Positions 8,547 to 17,014 of a DNA stretch of 35,179 nucleotides are shown here, piece by piece. Position 1 is the stretch's first letter. Each line of letters opens with the position of its first letter. The translations under genes were made by a program, and so were the position numbers. The notes below the pieces were generated by a model that worked only from the letters and a program-made list of their open reading frames with translations, did no database searches and was not told the origin of the DNA. Origin of the DNA: Azonexus sp. (GTDB taxonomy: Bacteria; Pseudomonadota; Gammaproteobacteria; Burkholderiales; Rhodocyclaceae); contig JAISPT010000028.1 of assembly GCA_031274715.1 (NCBI GenBank), positions 1-35,179 of the forward strand, given 5' to 3'.

Positions 8547-11021
8547 ATGAGCAAACAACTTATCATTGCGGAAAAACCTTCGGTCGCGCAGGACATCGCC
8601 CGTGCTTTGGGCGGGTTCACCAAGGAAAAGGACTACTTCGAGTCGGATGCCTACGTGCTGTCCTCGGCCGTAGGCCACTTGCTTGAACTGAGCGCCCCGG
8701 AAGAATTCGAGGTCAAACGCGGCAAATGGACGTTTGCCCATCTGCCGGTTATCCCACCGCACTTTGCCCTGAATCCGATCGAAAAAAGCAGTAGCCGCCT
8801 CAAGCTCCTCGTCCGGCTGATGAAACGCAAAGATGTCTCCGGCCTGATAAACGCCTGTGACGCGGGCCGTGAAGGCGAACTCATCTTCAACTTCATCATT
8901 CGGCACGCGGGCACGGACAAACCGGCTGAACGGCTCTGGCTGCAATCCATGACCCCCTCGGCCATCCGCGAAGGCTTTCATCATCTGCGCGCGGCCAGCG
9001 AAGCGGAAGGGCTGCGCGATGCCGCCATCTGCCGGGCCGAATCCGACTGGCTGATCGGTATCAACGGCACGCGGGCGATGACCGCTTTCAACTCCAAAAC
9101 CGGAGGCTTCCACCTCACCACCGTAGGCCGGGTACAGACGCCAACGTTGGCCATCGTCGTCGAACGCGAAGACAAGATCCGTAAATTCAAGCCGCGCGAC
9201 TATTGGGAACTGGAAGCCCGTTTCGACTGTAGGGCAGGTGAATACACCGGGCGTTGGTTCGACGAGCAGTTCAAAAAACCCGAAGGCGACGAACATGCCA
9301 ACGCCCATCGGTTGTGGGACAAATCCCGCGCCGATGCCATCCTGAAGAAGTGCGACGGCCAATCGGGTACGGCCACGGAAGAATCCAAACCCGCCACCCA
9401 ACTTTCGCCACTGCTTTTCGACCTCACCAGCCTGCAACGCGAAGCCAATGGCCGTTTCGGTTTTTCGGCGCGCGTCACTCTGCAATTGGCGCAAGCCCTG
9501 TACGAAAGACACAAGGCGCTTACCTACCCGCGCACCGATTCCCGCGCGTTGCCGGAAGACTATCTGGGTACGGTGGGCGGCATCCTGAAGAATCTGCCGG
9601 AAACCTACACCCCGTTCGCCGAAGAAATCGCCCGCCGGGGATGGGTGAAACCCAACAAGCGCATCTTCAACAACGAAAAGATTTCTGACCACTTCGCCAT
9701 CATCCCCACCGGCTCGCTGCCAAAGAGCCTCTCCGATGCCGAGCAAAAAATATACGACCTCGTCATCCGGCGCTTCCTTGCCGTGTTCTACCCGGCGGCT
9801 GAATACCGTGTCACGACCCGCATCACCCGCGTTGCGGGCGAAGCCTTCAGGACCGAGGGAAAAGTGCTGCTTTCCCCCGGATGGCTCGCTATTTACGGCA
9901 AGGAGGCGAACGGCGGGGACGACGCGCGGCTGGTTCCGACGCAGCCCGGCGAGACGGTACGCGCCAAAGAAATCCTGCTCCGCGCCAACCAGACCAAACC
10001 GCCCGCGCGCTTCAACGAAGCCACATTGCTTTCCGCGATGGAAGGCGCGGGCAAAATGGTCGACGACGAAGAACTCCGCGCGGCGATGGCCGAACGTGGC
10101 CTCGGCACCCCGGCCACACGGGCGCAGATCATCGAAGGCTTGATCGCCGAACAATACCTGCACCGCGATGGGCGCGAGTTGATCCCCAGCGGCAAGGCGT
10201 TTTCGCTCATTACCCTCATCAAGGGGCTGGGCATCGATGCCCTGGCCTCACCCGAACTCACCGGCGGATGGGAACACAAACTTGCGCGTATGGAGCGCGG
10301 CGAACTCTCGCGCGAAGCCTTCATGAATGAAATCGCGGAGATGACGCGCGATGTCGTGGAGCGCGCCCGCCGCTACGAATCCGACACCGTACCCGGCGAT
10401 TTCGCCACCCTTTCCGTACCCTGCCCGAAATGCGGCGGCATGGTGAAAGAAAATTACAAAAAATTTACCTGCCAGTCCTGTGAATGGGGTACCTGGAAAA
10501 TCATCGCGGGCCGCCAGTTCGAGATCGAGGAAATCGAAACGCTGCTGCGCGAGGGGCGCGTCGGCCCTCTTATGGGCTTCCGCAACAAAATGGGCCGCCT
10601 CTTCAACGCGGATGTCACGTTAAACGATGACAAACAGCCTGCGTTCGATTTTGGCCAGCCCAGGGAGGGCGACGTGGCCGAAGCGGTGGATTTCTCCGGC
10701 CAGGAACCCGTTGGGTCTTGCCCAAAATGCCACGCCCGCGTTTTCGATGGCGGCATGGCCTACCTCTGTGAAAAAACAATGGAACCGGGGAAAAGCTGTG
10801 ATTTTCGCTCCGGCAAGATCATCCTCCAGCAACCCATCGAACGCGAGCAGATGCGAAAACTCCTCGCCGAAGGCAGGACCGATCTTCTGCGCGGCTTCGT
10901 TTCCGCCCGCACTCACCGCAAATTCTCCGCCTTCCTCGTGCGTGGGCAAGATGGCAAAGTGGGCTTCGAGTTTGAGCCGCGCGCGCCGAAGAAATCCCCG
11001 GCGCGCGCCGCAAAAGGATAG
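8547..11021 (+). CDS. topB: DNA topoisomerase III (type IA) with C-terminal zinc-ribbon repeats
   Basis: Type IA topoisomerase that passes and decatenates single strands, often with RecQ. 824 residues counted from MSKQLIIAEKPSVAQ. The Toprim domain carries DAGREGELIF (acidic residues around 105-111). The active tyrosine is Tyr327 in LTYPRTDSR, matching Tyr328 of E. coli TopB. Beyond the catalytic core (about 1-610) lie a four-cysteine ribbon (CPKCGGMVKE..CQSC), a TOPRIM-C-type repeat, a second cysteine ribbon (CPKCHARVFDGGMAYLC) and another repeat ending FEFEPRAPKKS. The E. coli enzyme (653 aa) lacks this long tail. An in-frame ATG 8 codons upstream is possible but the family N-terminus favours 8547. 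No clear Shine-Dalgarno is visible. The gap to dprA is 117 bases with nothing else recognisable. Confidence 0.95.
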   Translation: MSKQLIIAEKPSVAQDIARALGGFTKEKDYFESDAYVLSSAVGHLLELSAPEEFEVKRGKWTFAHLPVIPPHFALNPIEKSSSRLKLLVRLMKRKDVSGLINACDAGREGELIFNFIIRHAGTDKPAERLWLQSMTPSAIREGFHHLRAASEAEGLRDAAICRAESDWLIGINGTRAMTAFNSKTGGFHLTTVGRVQTPTLAIVVEREDKIRKFKPRDYWELEARFDCRAGEYTGRWFDEQFKKPEGDEHANAHRLWDKSRADAILKKCDGQSGTATEESKPATQLSPLLFDLTSLQREANGRFGFSARVTLQLAQALYERHKALTYPRTDSRALPEDYLGTVGGILKNLPETYTPFAEEIARRGWVKPNKRIFNNEKISDHFAIIPTGSLPKSLSDAEQKIYDLVIRRFLAVFYPAAEYRVTTRITRVAGEAFRTEGKVLLSPGWLAIYGKEANGGDDARLVPTQPGETVRAKEILLRANQTKPPARFNEATLLSAMEGAGKMVDDEELRAAMAERGLGTPATRAQIIEGLIAEQYLHRDGRELIPSGKAFSLITLIKGLGIDALASPELTGGWEHKLARMERGELSREAFMNEIAEMTRDVVERARRYESDTVPGDFATLSVPCPKCGGMVKENYKKFTCQSCEWGTWKIIAGRQFEIEEIETLLREGRVGPLMGFRNKMGRLFNADVTLNDDKQPAFDFGQPREGDVAEAVDFSGQEPVGSCPKCHARVFDGGMAYLCEKTMEPGKSCDFRSGKIILQQPIEREQMRKLLAEGRTDLLRGFVSARTHRKFSAFLVRGQDGKVGFEFEPRAPKKSPARAAKG

Positions 11022-11037
11022 TACCCGGATTCCTTTT
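11012..11037 (+). terminator. Possible weak terminator at the end of topB
   Basis: AAAAGGA (11012-11018) pairs with TCCTTTT (11031-11037) around a 12-base loop, overlapping the topB stop codon, and ends in a T-run. The stem is short and A+T-rich, so this is tentative. Confidence 0.3.
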
Positions 11038-11088
11038 TATCCGCCTTTGATCTCCCGATGCCACTCCAGCATCATGGAAAAAAAGAAA

Positions 11089-11166
11089 TGTGATAAATAT
11101 CACCTCTCCGTTTATGTAAATGAGATAGATATCATCGACATACACGGGAATGTGATAGATATCACC
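11089..11166. promoter_or_regulatory. Three tandem CRP/FNR-type palindromes
   Basis: Three near-identical palindromes: TGTGATAAATATCACC (11089-11104), TGAGATAGATATCATC (11121-11136) and TGTGATAGATATCACC (11151-11166). Sites 1 and 3 fit TGTGA-N6-TCAC, the CRP half-sites, and also contain TGAT-N4-ATCA as in FNR boxes. Repeat starts are 32 and 30 bases apart, about three helical turns, so bound dimers would sit on one face of the DNA. Units 2 and 3 share further bases (CGACATA). The region 11022-11349 is A+T-rich and otherwise holds no convincing gene. The likely target is the chemoreceptor gene starting at 11350. Confidence 0.6.
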
Positions 11167-11349
11167 GACATATATGCCCTGTTGTTTGATTCTGATGGAC
11201 AGCGGAATCCGGCATGTACCCACGTGGAATATTGGCGAAGTTAATTGTCACTGACTGAAGCCGGAAGGCGCAGGTAGAAGTTTTTTCGTCTTTTGGGGCG
11301 GGTCTTGTTATATCAATGAGATGCGCTGCTGTCGTTGGGAGATCGGGAA

Positions 11350-12984
11350 ATGTTGAAAAATTTCCGTTTGGGAACTCGCTTGGGGTTTGGATTTGGCTGC
11401 CTCATCCTGATTTTCGTTATTGCTTGCACAATGCTGCTTTCGCTTTCAAACGACCTCGGAGAAAAAGCTCGCATTGTCCATATCTTTAATGTTCCAAAGG
11501 CAGAAAGCGTTACCAAAATATTGGACAGCATGTACCAGATGCGTCTTTCTACACAGAGTGCGCTCCGTCATCGCGGCAGCAATGTCAACAAAGATGGTGA
11601 GGCGATTGTAAAGTACAGAAATGATGCGCTTGCACACACAGAGGAATTCGGAGAGATTCTCAAAAAACGTTCATCTAAAGATGAAGTCCAGATAAAGGAT
11701 TTTTTACAAGAAGAGATTACCGCCGTCATTCCAATGCAGGAGGAACTGATTAAACACGCGGTTAATGGCAATGAGTTGGAGATTATTGCCGATTTAGAGA
11801 AACTTGAAAACCGTTTGGAACCGGTAATGGCCCGCCTTGGAGAATTGATCGAATATGAAAATGGACGAGTCATGTTACGCACCGAGGAGATTATGGCGGG
11901 AGTAAGAACGATCACCATAACCGTCATTGTCTCCGCGGCCATGATGATAGTGCTGGCGCTGCTGGCGGCGTTTTTTGTAACGCGCTCGATCACGCAGCCG
12001 GTCAAGCGTATGCTCGGAACAGTCGAGGCGATGGCGGGTGGCGACCTTTCGCGCGTCATCATTGCCGAGTCGAAGGACGAAATCGGGGTACTGCAATCGG
12101 CGCTCGGGCGCATGAACGACAACCTCGCCCGAATGATCGGCGAGGTCCGCAACGGCGCCAAACAGCTTGTCTCCTCGGCCTCCGAACTCTCCGGTGCCGC
12201 AGCGAGCGTGCGCAAAAGCTCCGAGAAGCAATCCGAGGCAGCTACGGCAATGGCTGCGGCGCTCGAACAGATGTCAGCCAGCATCGGCCATGTCTCCACG
12301 CTGAGCGAAGACGCGCGGCAGACTTCCTCCGAGGCGGGGCAGTCGGCACATTCCGGCTCCGACACGATTCACACGATGGTCAACGATATCCGCCAGATCT
12401 CCGATGCCATCGGGGAAGGTGCCGCCAAGGCGCAGCAATTGGGCAAGGAATCCGAACGGATCTCCACGATCGTCCATGTCATCCGCGACGTTGCCGACCA
12501 GACCAATCTCCTGGCGCTCAATGCCGCAATCGAGGCGGCACGCGCCGGCGAGCAGGGACGCGGTTTTGCCGTCGTCGCCGACGAGGTGCGCAAGCTAGCC
12601 GAGCGCACCACCACCTCGACCGCCGACATCAACGCCACAGTCAGCGAAATCCAGCAGGTTACGGCCCAAGCCGTGGCCAGCATGGACCTCGCCGCGCAGG
12701 AAGTGGAAACAGGCATCGGCAAGCTGCGCGAAAGCGTCGCCGGGCTTGAGGGCATCACCCAGTCGTCGAGCCAGGTCACGCAGATGGCCGGCCAGATTTC
12801 CGACGCCGCCCGCCAGCAGGGCGTGGCCAGTGAAGAAATGGCGAGCAGCATGCAGCAGATCACCGACCTGATCGAGCAGAACACCGGCGCCGCCCGCGAG
12901 GCCCGCCACGCCGCCGACGAGTTGCTGAATACCGCGCATAAGCTCGACCAGTTGATCTCTGGCTTCGAGCTGTACCGCCGCTAA
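11350..12984 (+). CDS. Methyl-accepting chemotaxis protein (4HB sensor, HAMP, MCP signalling domain)
   Basis: 544-residue inner-membrane chemoreceptor that would control CheA. Order: TM1 (about 11-33), a periplasmic helical sensor like 4HB_MCP (about 35-185), TM2 (about 190-213), HAMP (RSITQPVKRMLGTVEAM), and a cytoplasmic coiled coil with the hairpin tip DQTNLLALNAAIEAARAGEQ, the CheA/CheW contact region. No CheR-tethering pentapeptide is seen at the C-terminus. ATG 11350 was chosen over a TTG 15 bases earlier because GGGAG is 8 bases upstream. Composition is split: line 11461-11520 has 22 G+C of 60, line 12541-12600 has 44 of 60, and the change falls near TM2 (about 11910-11940). Ligand unknown. 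Confidence 0.93.
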   Translation: MLKNFRLGTRLGFGFGCLILIFVIACTMLLSLSNDLGEKARIVHIFNVPKAESVTKILDSMYQMRLSTQSALRHRGSNVNKDGEAIVKYRNDALAHTEEFGEILKKRSSKDEVQIKDFLQEEITAVIPMQEELIKHAVNGNELEIIADLEKLENRLEPVMARLGELIEYENGRVMLRTEEIMAGVRTITITVIVSAAMMIVLALLAAFFVTRSITQPVKRMLGTVEAMAGGDLSRVIIAESKDEIGVLQSALGRMNDNLARMIGEVRNGAKQLVSSASELSGAAASVRKSSEKQSEAATAMAAALEQMSASIGHVSTLSEDARQTSSEAGQSAHSGSDTIHTMVNDIRQISDAIGEGAAKAQQLGKESERISTIVHVIRDVADQTNLLALNAAIEAARAGEQGRGFAVVADEVRKLAERTTTSTADINATVSEIQQVTAQAVASMDLAAQEVETGIGKLRESVAGLEGITQSSSQVTQMAGQISDAARQQGVASEEMASSMQQITDLIEQNTGAAREARHAADELLNTAHKLDQLISGFELYRR

Positions 12985-13004
12985 CCGGCGGTGCCCAGCA
13001 CTAC

Positions 13005-13035
13005 AATGGGGGACTTCACAGTCCCCCATTTTCTT
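13005..13035 (+). terminator. Intrinsic terminator of the chemoreceptor gene
   Basis: Perfect 10-bp stem AATGGGGGAC (13005-13014) / GTCCCCCATT (13021-13030) with a 6-base loop, followed by TTCTT. It starts 20 bases after the stop. Confidence 0.85.
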
Positions 13036-13094
13036 GCCATGTCCCTGTCACAGTTGCCTCCACCGCCCACCCGCTCTTTGGCGGCACCGACCGC

Positions 13095-14516
13095 ATGAAG
13101 CGGCAGCTCTGCGCTCTCGCGCTCGGCCTGATCGCCGTGCTGGCCCGCGCCGAGTTGCCGGCGCCGGTACTGCAGGCGCTGGCGGCAGCGCAGATCCCAC
13201 CGGCCAGCGTCGCCGTCGTCGTGCAGCCGGTCGATGCGCCGGCGCCGCTCATCGAGCACAACACCACGCAGGCGATGAATCCGGCCTCGGTGATGAAATT
13301 GCTGACCACCTACGCCGCCCTCGACCTGCTCGGCCCAGCCCACATCTGGCCGACCACGGCCTGGAGCGACGGACCACCGGCCAACGGCGTACTGGCCGGC
13401 AATCTCTACCTGAAAGGCAGCGGCGACCCGCGCTTCGCCATCGAACACCTGTGGGCTCTGCTGCGCCAGTTGCGCGTGCGCGGCATCGAACGCATCGACG
13501 GCGACATCGTGCTCGATGCCAGCGCTTTCGTACCGCTCGACTTCGACCCAGCAGCCTTCGACAACAAGCCGATGCGCCCCTACAACGTCGGCCCCAGCGC
13601 GCTGCTGATCAATTTCCAGGCCCTGCGCTTCACGCTGCAGCCGGTCGACAGCCTAGTTCGGATACTGCAGGAAACGCCGAGCGACGGCCTGCGCGTCGAC
13701 AACCGCCTGCGCCTGGTCGCCGGCCCCTGTCCCAGCGACTGGAAAGATCGCATCACTCTACGCCTGCAACCCGAACGCGGTGGCCAGCAACTGGAAATCG
13801 CCGGTAACTACGCCGCGCTGTGCGGCGAACGCGCGCTCAACCTGGCGCCGCTGCTGCCGGCCGAGCAAGCTAGCGGCCTGATCCGGGCGCTGTGGCGCGA
13901 ACTCGGCGGTACGCTGCGCGGCACCGTCCGCAGCGGCCGCCTGCCACCGGCGGCGACGCCGCTGGCCCGCCACGAATCGGCGCCACTGGCCGAGATCATT
14001 CGCGACATCAACAAGTTCAGCAACAACGTGATGGCCCGCCAGTTGTTCCTCAGCCTCGGCAGCGAGCCCGAGGGCAATGGTCCACCAGCCAGCGCCGAAC
14101 GGGCCGGCCAGCGCCTGGACGAATGGCTGGCCCGGCGCCGGCTCTCCTTCCCCGAACTGGTGGTGGACAATGGCTCCGGCCTGTCGCGCCGCGAGCGCAT
14201 CAGCGCCGCCAGCCTCAACCGGCTGCTGCTCGATGCCTGGCGCCATCCGTTGATGCCGGAATTCATCGCCAGCCTGCCGCTGACCGGCATCGACGGAACC
14301 ATGAAGAAGCGCCTCAATGGCGGTGCCCCGGCCGGCCGCGCCCACATCAAGACAGGCACGCTCGACGGCGTTAAAACCGCCGCCGGCTACGCTCTCGACG
14401 CCAGCGGCCGTACCCTCGCCGTGACCGTGCTGATCAACGACCCGCGCGCCAACGCCGGTACGCCGGCCATCGATGCACTGCTGACCTGGGTCGCCGAAGG
14501 ACGGAGCCGGCCGTGA
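13095..14516 (+). CDS. dacB: D-alanyl-D-alanine carboxypeptidase/endopeptidase (PBP4, S13)
   Basis: Periplasmic low-molecular-weight penicillin-binding protein that trims and cleaves peptidoglycan cross-links. 473 residues with a signal peptide (ALALGLIAVLARA, about 7-19). The three penicillin-binding motifs are present: SxxK as Ser65-Lys68 in NPASVMK, SNN in KFSNNVMARQL, and KTG in HIKTGTLDG. The spacing between SxxK and SNN is large, as expected for the inserted domains of class C PBPs. The start lacks a clear Shine-Dalgarno but gives a good signal peptide. It overlaps the next gene by 4 bases. Confidence 0.95.
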   Translation: MKRQLCALALGLIAVLARAELPAPVLQALAAAQIPPASVAVVVQPVDAPAPLIEHNTTQAMNPASVMKLLTTYAALDLLGPAHIWPTTAWSDGPPANGVLAGNLYLKGSGDPRFAIEHLWALLRQLRVRGIERIDGDIVLDASAFVPLDFDPAAFDNKPMRPYNVGPSALLINFQALRFTLQPVDSLVRILQETPSDGLRVDNRLRLVAGPCPSDWKDRITLRLQPERGGQQLEIAGNYAALCGERALNLAPLLPAEQASGLIRALWRELGGTLRGTVRSGRLPPAATPLARHESAPLAEIIRDINKFSNNVMARQLFLSLGSEPEGNGPPASAERAGQRLDEWLARRRLSFPELVVDNGSGLSRRERISAASLNRLLLDAWRHPLMPEFIASLPLTGIDGTMKKRLNGGAPAGRAHIKTGTLDGVKTAAGYALDASGRTLAVTVLINDPRANAGTPAIDALLTWVAEGRSRP

Positions 14517-15217
14517 GCGCTGTCTTTCCCGGCGATTCCTTCGCGGCGGCCGGCCTCAACCGCCAGCACATCTTCGCCCTCGCCGACCTGCCGGATGACT
14601 TGCGGGCCGGCTTGCAGCCGCAGCCGGACGAACAGCGGCTGATCCTGCTCGGCCATGCCGGGCGCCAATTGTGGGATGGCGTGCAGGCAGCCGGCATCGG
14701 CGGCGCGCATCCGATCGATGATTACTGCCGGCAGACCATCGCCCGCATCCTGGCCGGGCAGCCGTACCGCCTACTGTATCCGGGTAAATCGACCATTGAT
14801 TTGCAGGCGCTCGGCACACTGGCCGGCTGGCACCATACCTCGCCGTTCATGGTCGGCATCGACGCCGAATGGGGTAGCTGGTTCGCCTACCGCGCCGTCA
14901 TCCTCTGCGCCGCCGAATTTCCACCAACGCCGGTCGTCGAGCGCCGCAACCCCTGCCCCGACTGCCCCAACCGGCCCTGCGTCGCCGCCTGCCCGGCCAA
15001 GGCCGCTGGCGACCCCTTCCGCCTTGACCGCTGCATCGACGAACGCCTGCGCCCCAGTTCGCCCTGCATCCATGCCTGTCTGGCGCGCAACGCCTGCCCA
15101 GTCGGTGCGGAACATCGCTACAGCAAAGCGCAGATGCGCCACAGCTACGCCCTGTCGCTGTCTACGCTGCGGCAGTGGCGTCAGGGAGCAGGCGGTGGTG
15201 GGCCGGAAAATGGATAG
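14513..15217 (+). CDS. Putative 4Fe-4S protein, QueG/ferredoxin-like
   Basis: 234-residue cytosolic protein of unknown function. The C-terminal third carries a cysteine-rich block CPDCPNRPCVAACP followed by RCIDERLRPSSPCIHACLARNACP, consistent with one or two [4Fe-4S] clusters and loosely resembling the C-terminal ferredoxin part of epoxyqueuosine reductase (QueG). The N-terminal part (LILLGHAGRQLWD, LAGWHHTSPFMVGIDAEWGSWFAYRAVIL) has no export signal. GTG start overlaps the dacB stop (GTGA), so translation is probably coupled to dacB although no common pathway is obvious. It could be a redox enzyme or electron-transfer partner; I would not call it queG, because it is much shorter (QueG is about 370 residues). 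Confidence 0.7.
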   Translation: MSAVFPGDSFAAAGLNRQHIFALADLPDDLRAGLQPQPDEQRLILLGHAGRQLWDGVQAAGIGGAHPIDDYCRQTIARILAGQPYRLLYPGKSTIDLQALGTLAGWHHTSPFMVGIDAEWGSWFAYRAVILCAAEFPPTPVVERRNPCPDCPNRPCVAACPAKAAGDPFRLDRCIDERLRPSSPCIHACLARNACPVGAEHRYSKAQMRHSYALSLSTLRQWRQGAGGGGPENG

Positions 15218-15326
15218 AGCATTTTCTGTCTACGTAAGTACGTTCGTGCAACAACACAGGGCGGGATTTACCTCGCTACCCGCCGCCAAAACAACAAAAG
15301 CGGCGGGGTGAACCCCAACGCGCTGT

Positions 15327-15400
15327 GAAACCGCAAAGAACGCACAGAGCGCAAAGAAAAGCATCCGCATCTTTGTGTTCCTTGCGTTCTTTGCGGTTTC
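15327..15400. repeat. Long imperfect inverted repeat (intergenic element)
   Basis: Arms 15327-15357 and 15370-15400, 31 bases each, 27 of 31 positions complementary, 12-base loop. The sequence is built from GCAAAGAACGC-like words. It lies in the 321-base gap 15218-15538 between the Fe-S gene and the end of ubiD, two convergent units, where it could act as a transcription barrier. Such CGCAAAGAACGCAAAG-type intergenic palindromes recur in many bacterial genomes (from memory). Confidence 0.75.
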
Positions 15401-15452
15401 TTGTACAAGCGACTCTTTTTCGGTGTTAGGACGCCACCTTTTCGGTTTGGCT

Positions 15453-15479
15453 GTTGGGCTTCGCTTCGCTCACCCCAAC
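15453..15479. repeat. REP-like hairpin element
   Basis: GTTGGG (15453-15458) pairs with CCCAAC (15474-15479); the inner loop reads CTTCGCTTCGCTCAC. I recognise this GTTGGG..CTTCGCTTCGCTCA..CCCAAC form as a short dispersed intergenic repeat common in betaproteobacteria; copy number in this genome cannot be judged from the window. Confidence 0.55.
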
Positions 15480-15538
15480 CTACGATCCGTACAGAATTGA
15501 ACCGAAACCGCTCTAGCGGGAATGACGGACGCTGATTC

Positions 15539-17014
15539 CTACAACCCCAACTCCACCCACAGCGCGTCAACGCGGGCCTTGACCGCATCGTCCATGACGA
15601 TAGTCCGGCCCCATTCGCGGCTGGTCTCGCCCGGCCATTTGTTGGTGGCGTCCAACCCCATCTTGGAGCCGAGGCCGGCGACTGGTGAGGCGAAGTCGAG
15701 GTAGTCGATCGGCGTGTTGTCGACCAGCGTCGTGTCGCGCGTCGCGTCCATGCGCGTCGTCAGCGCCCAGACCACTTCCTTCCAGTCGCGGATGTCGATG
15801 TCGTCATCGACGACGATGATGGTCTTGGTGTACATGAACTGGCGCAGGAAGCTCCAGATGCCGAACATGATCCGCTTGGCGTGCCCCGGATACTGTTTCT
15901 TGATCGACACAATGGCCATCCGGTAGGAGCAACCCTCCGGCGGCAAGTAGAAATCGACGATCTCGGGGTACTGTTTCTGCAGCAGCGGCACGAATACTTC
16001 GTTCAGCGCCACACCCAGCACAGCCGGCTCGTCGGGCGGCTTGCCGGTATAGGTGCTGTGGTAGATCGGATCGCGGCGCAGGGTGATGCGTTCGATGGTG
16101 AATACCGGGAACTCGGCCTGCTCGTTGTAGTAGCCGGTGTGGTCGCCGTAGGGACCTTCGAGCGCTGTCTCGCCGGGATGAATGACGCCTTCGAGCACGA
16201 TCTCGGCCGTCGCCGGCACCTGCAACGGCGAGCCCAGGCATTGCGTCAACTCGGTCTTGCTGCCGCGCAGCAGGCCGGCGAATTGATATTCAGACAGCGT
16301 GTCGGGTATCGGCGTCACCGCCCCGAGGATGGTGGCCGGGTCGCAGCCGAGCACCACGGCAACGGGAAAGGGCTGGCCCGGGTGGGTCAACTGGAAGTCG
16401 CGGAAATCCAGCGCACCGCCACGATGGGGCAGCCAGCGCATGATTACCTTGTTCGGCCCGAGCACCTGCTGGCGATAGATGCCGAGATTCTGCCGGGCCT
16501 TGTGCGGCCCCTTCGTCACCACCAACCCCCAGGTAATCAGCGGTGCGATGTCACCCGGCCAGCAGTGCTGGATCGGCAATCGCGCCAGGTCGACGTCCGT
16601 TCCTTCCCAGACGATCTCCTGGCACGGCGCCGAGGAGACTTTCTTCGGCGTCATGTTGAGCACCTGCTTGAGCACCGGCAGCTTGTCCCAGGCATCCTTC
16701 AGGCCCTTGGGCGGCTCCGGCTCCTTCAAGTAGGCCAGCAGCTTGCCGACCTCGCGCAGGGCCTGCACCGATTCCTCGCCCATGCCCAACGCCACCCGGC
16801 TCGGCGTACCGAACAGGTTGGTCAGTACCGGCATGTCGTGCCGGCACCCACCGGTCGTCGCCTGTTCGAAAAGCAACGCCGGACCGCCGGCGCGCAACAC
16901 GCGGTCGCCGATCTCGGTCATTTCGAGATGGGTGTCGACCGCCACACCGATGCGCTTCAGTTCGCCGATCTTTTCCAGTTGCGACAGGAAATCGCGCAAG
17001 TCGCGGTATTTCAC
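15539..17014 (-). CDS. ubiD: UbiD family 4-hydroxy-3-polyprenylbenzoate decarboxylase
   Basis: Prenylated-FMN-dependent decarboxylase of ubiquinone synthesis; its cofactor is made by UbiX, not seen here. 491 residues from the GTG at 17014 (VKYRDLRDFLSQLEKIGELKRIG), close to the 497 of E. coli. Family stretches include GMGEESVQALREVGK, MTPKKVSSAPCQE, GIYRQQVLGPNKVIMRWL, EGPYGDHTGYYNE and the C-terminal WGRTIVMDDAVKARVD. A longer TTG start 8 codons earlier is possible, but the GTG overlaps the TGA of the cytochrome gene as GTGA, pointing to translational coupling. Last gene of the leftward ubiA-cytochrome-ubiD cluster. Confidence 0.95.
   Translation of the reverse strand: MKYRDLRDFLSQLEKIGELKRIGVAVDTHLEMTEIGDRVLRAGGPALLFEQATTGGCRHDMPVLTNLFGTPSRVALGMGEESVQALREVGKLLAYLKEPEPPKGLKDAWDKLPVLKQVLNMTPKKVSSAPCQEIVWEGTDVDLARLPIQHCWPGDIAPLITWGLVVTKGPHKARQNLGIYRQQVLGPNKVIMRWLPHRGGALDFRDFQLTHPGQPFPVAVVLGCDPATILGAVTPIPDTLSEYQFAGLLRGSKTELTQCLGSPLQVPATAEIVLEGVIHPGETALEGPYGDHTGYYNEQAEFPVFTIERITLRRDPIYHSTYTGKPPDEPAVLGVALNEVFVPLLQKQYPEIVDFYLPPEGCSYRMAIVSIKKQYPGHAKRIMFGIWSFLRQFMYTKTIIVVDDDIDIRDWKEVVWALTTRMDATRDTTLVDNTPIDYLDFASPVAGLGSKMGLDATNKWPGETSREWGRTIVMDDAVKARVDALWVELGL

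Noticed and set aside
8451..10163. Long frame antisense to topB
   Set aside because: Shadow of a high-G+C gene; no recognisable domain, no start signal.
11074..11244. A 56-codon frame over the triple palindromes (MEKKKCDKYHLS...)
   Set aside because: No Shine-Dalgarno, and the repeated Ile/Asp pattern is explained by the repeated operator sequence; the opposite strand is equally open.
12985..13094. Insertion element at the chemoreceptor-dacB junction
   Set aside because: Only a standard terminator and short spacer; no terminal inverted repeats or transposase.
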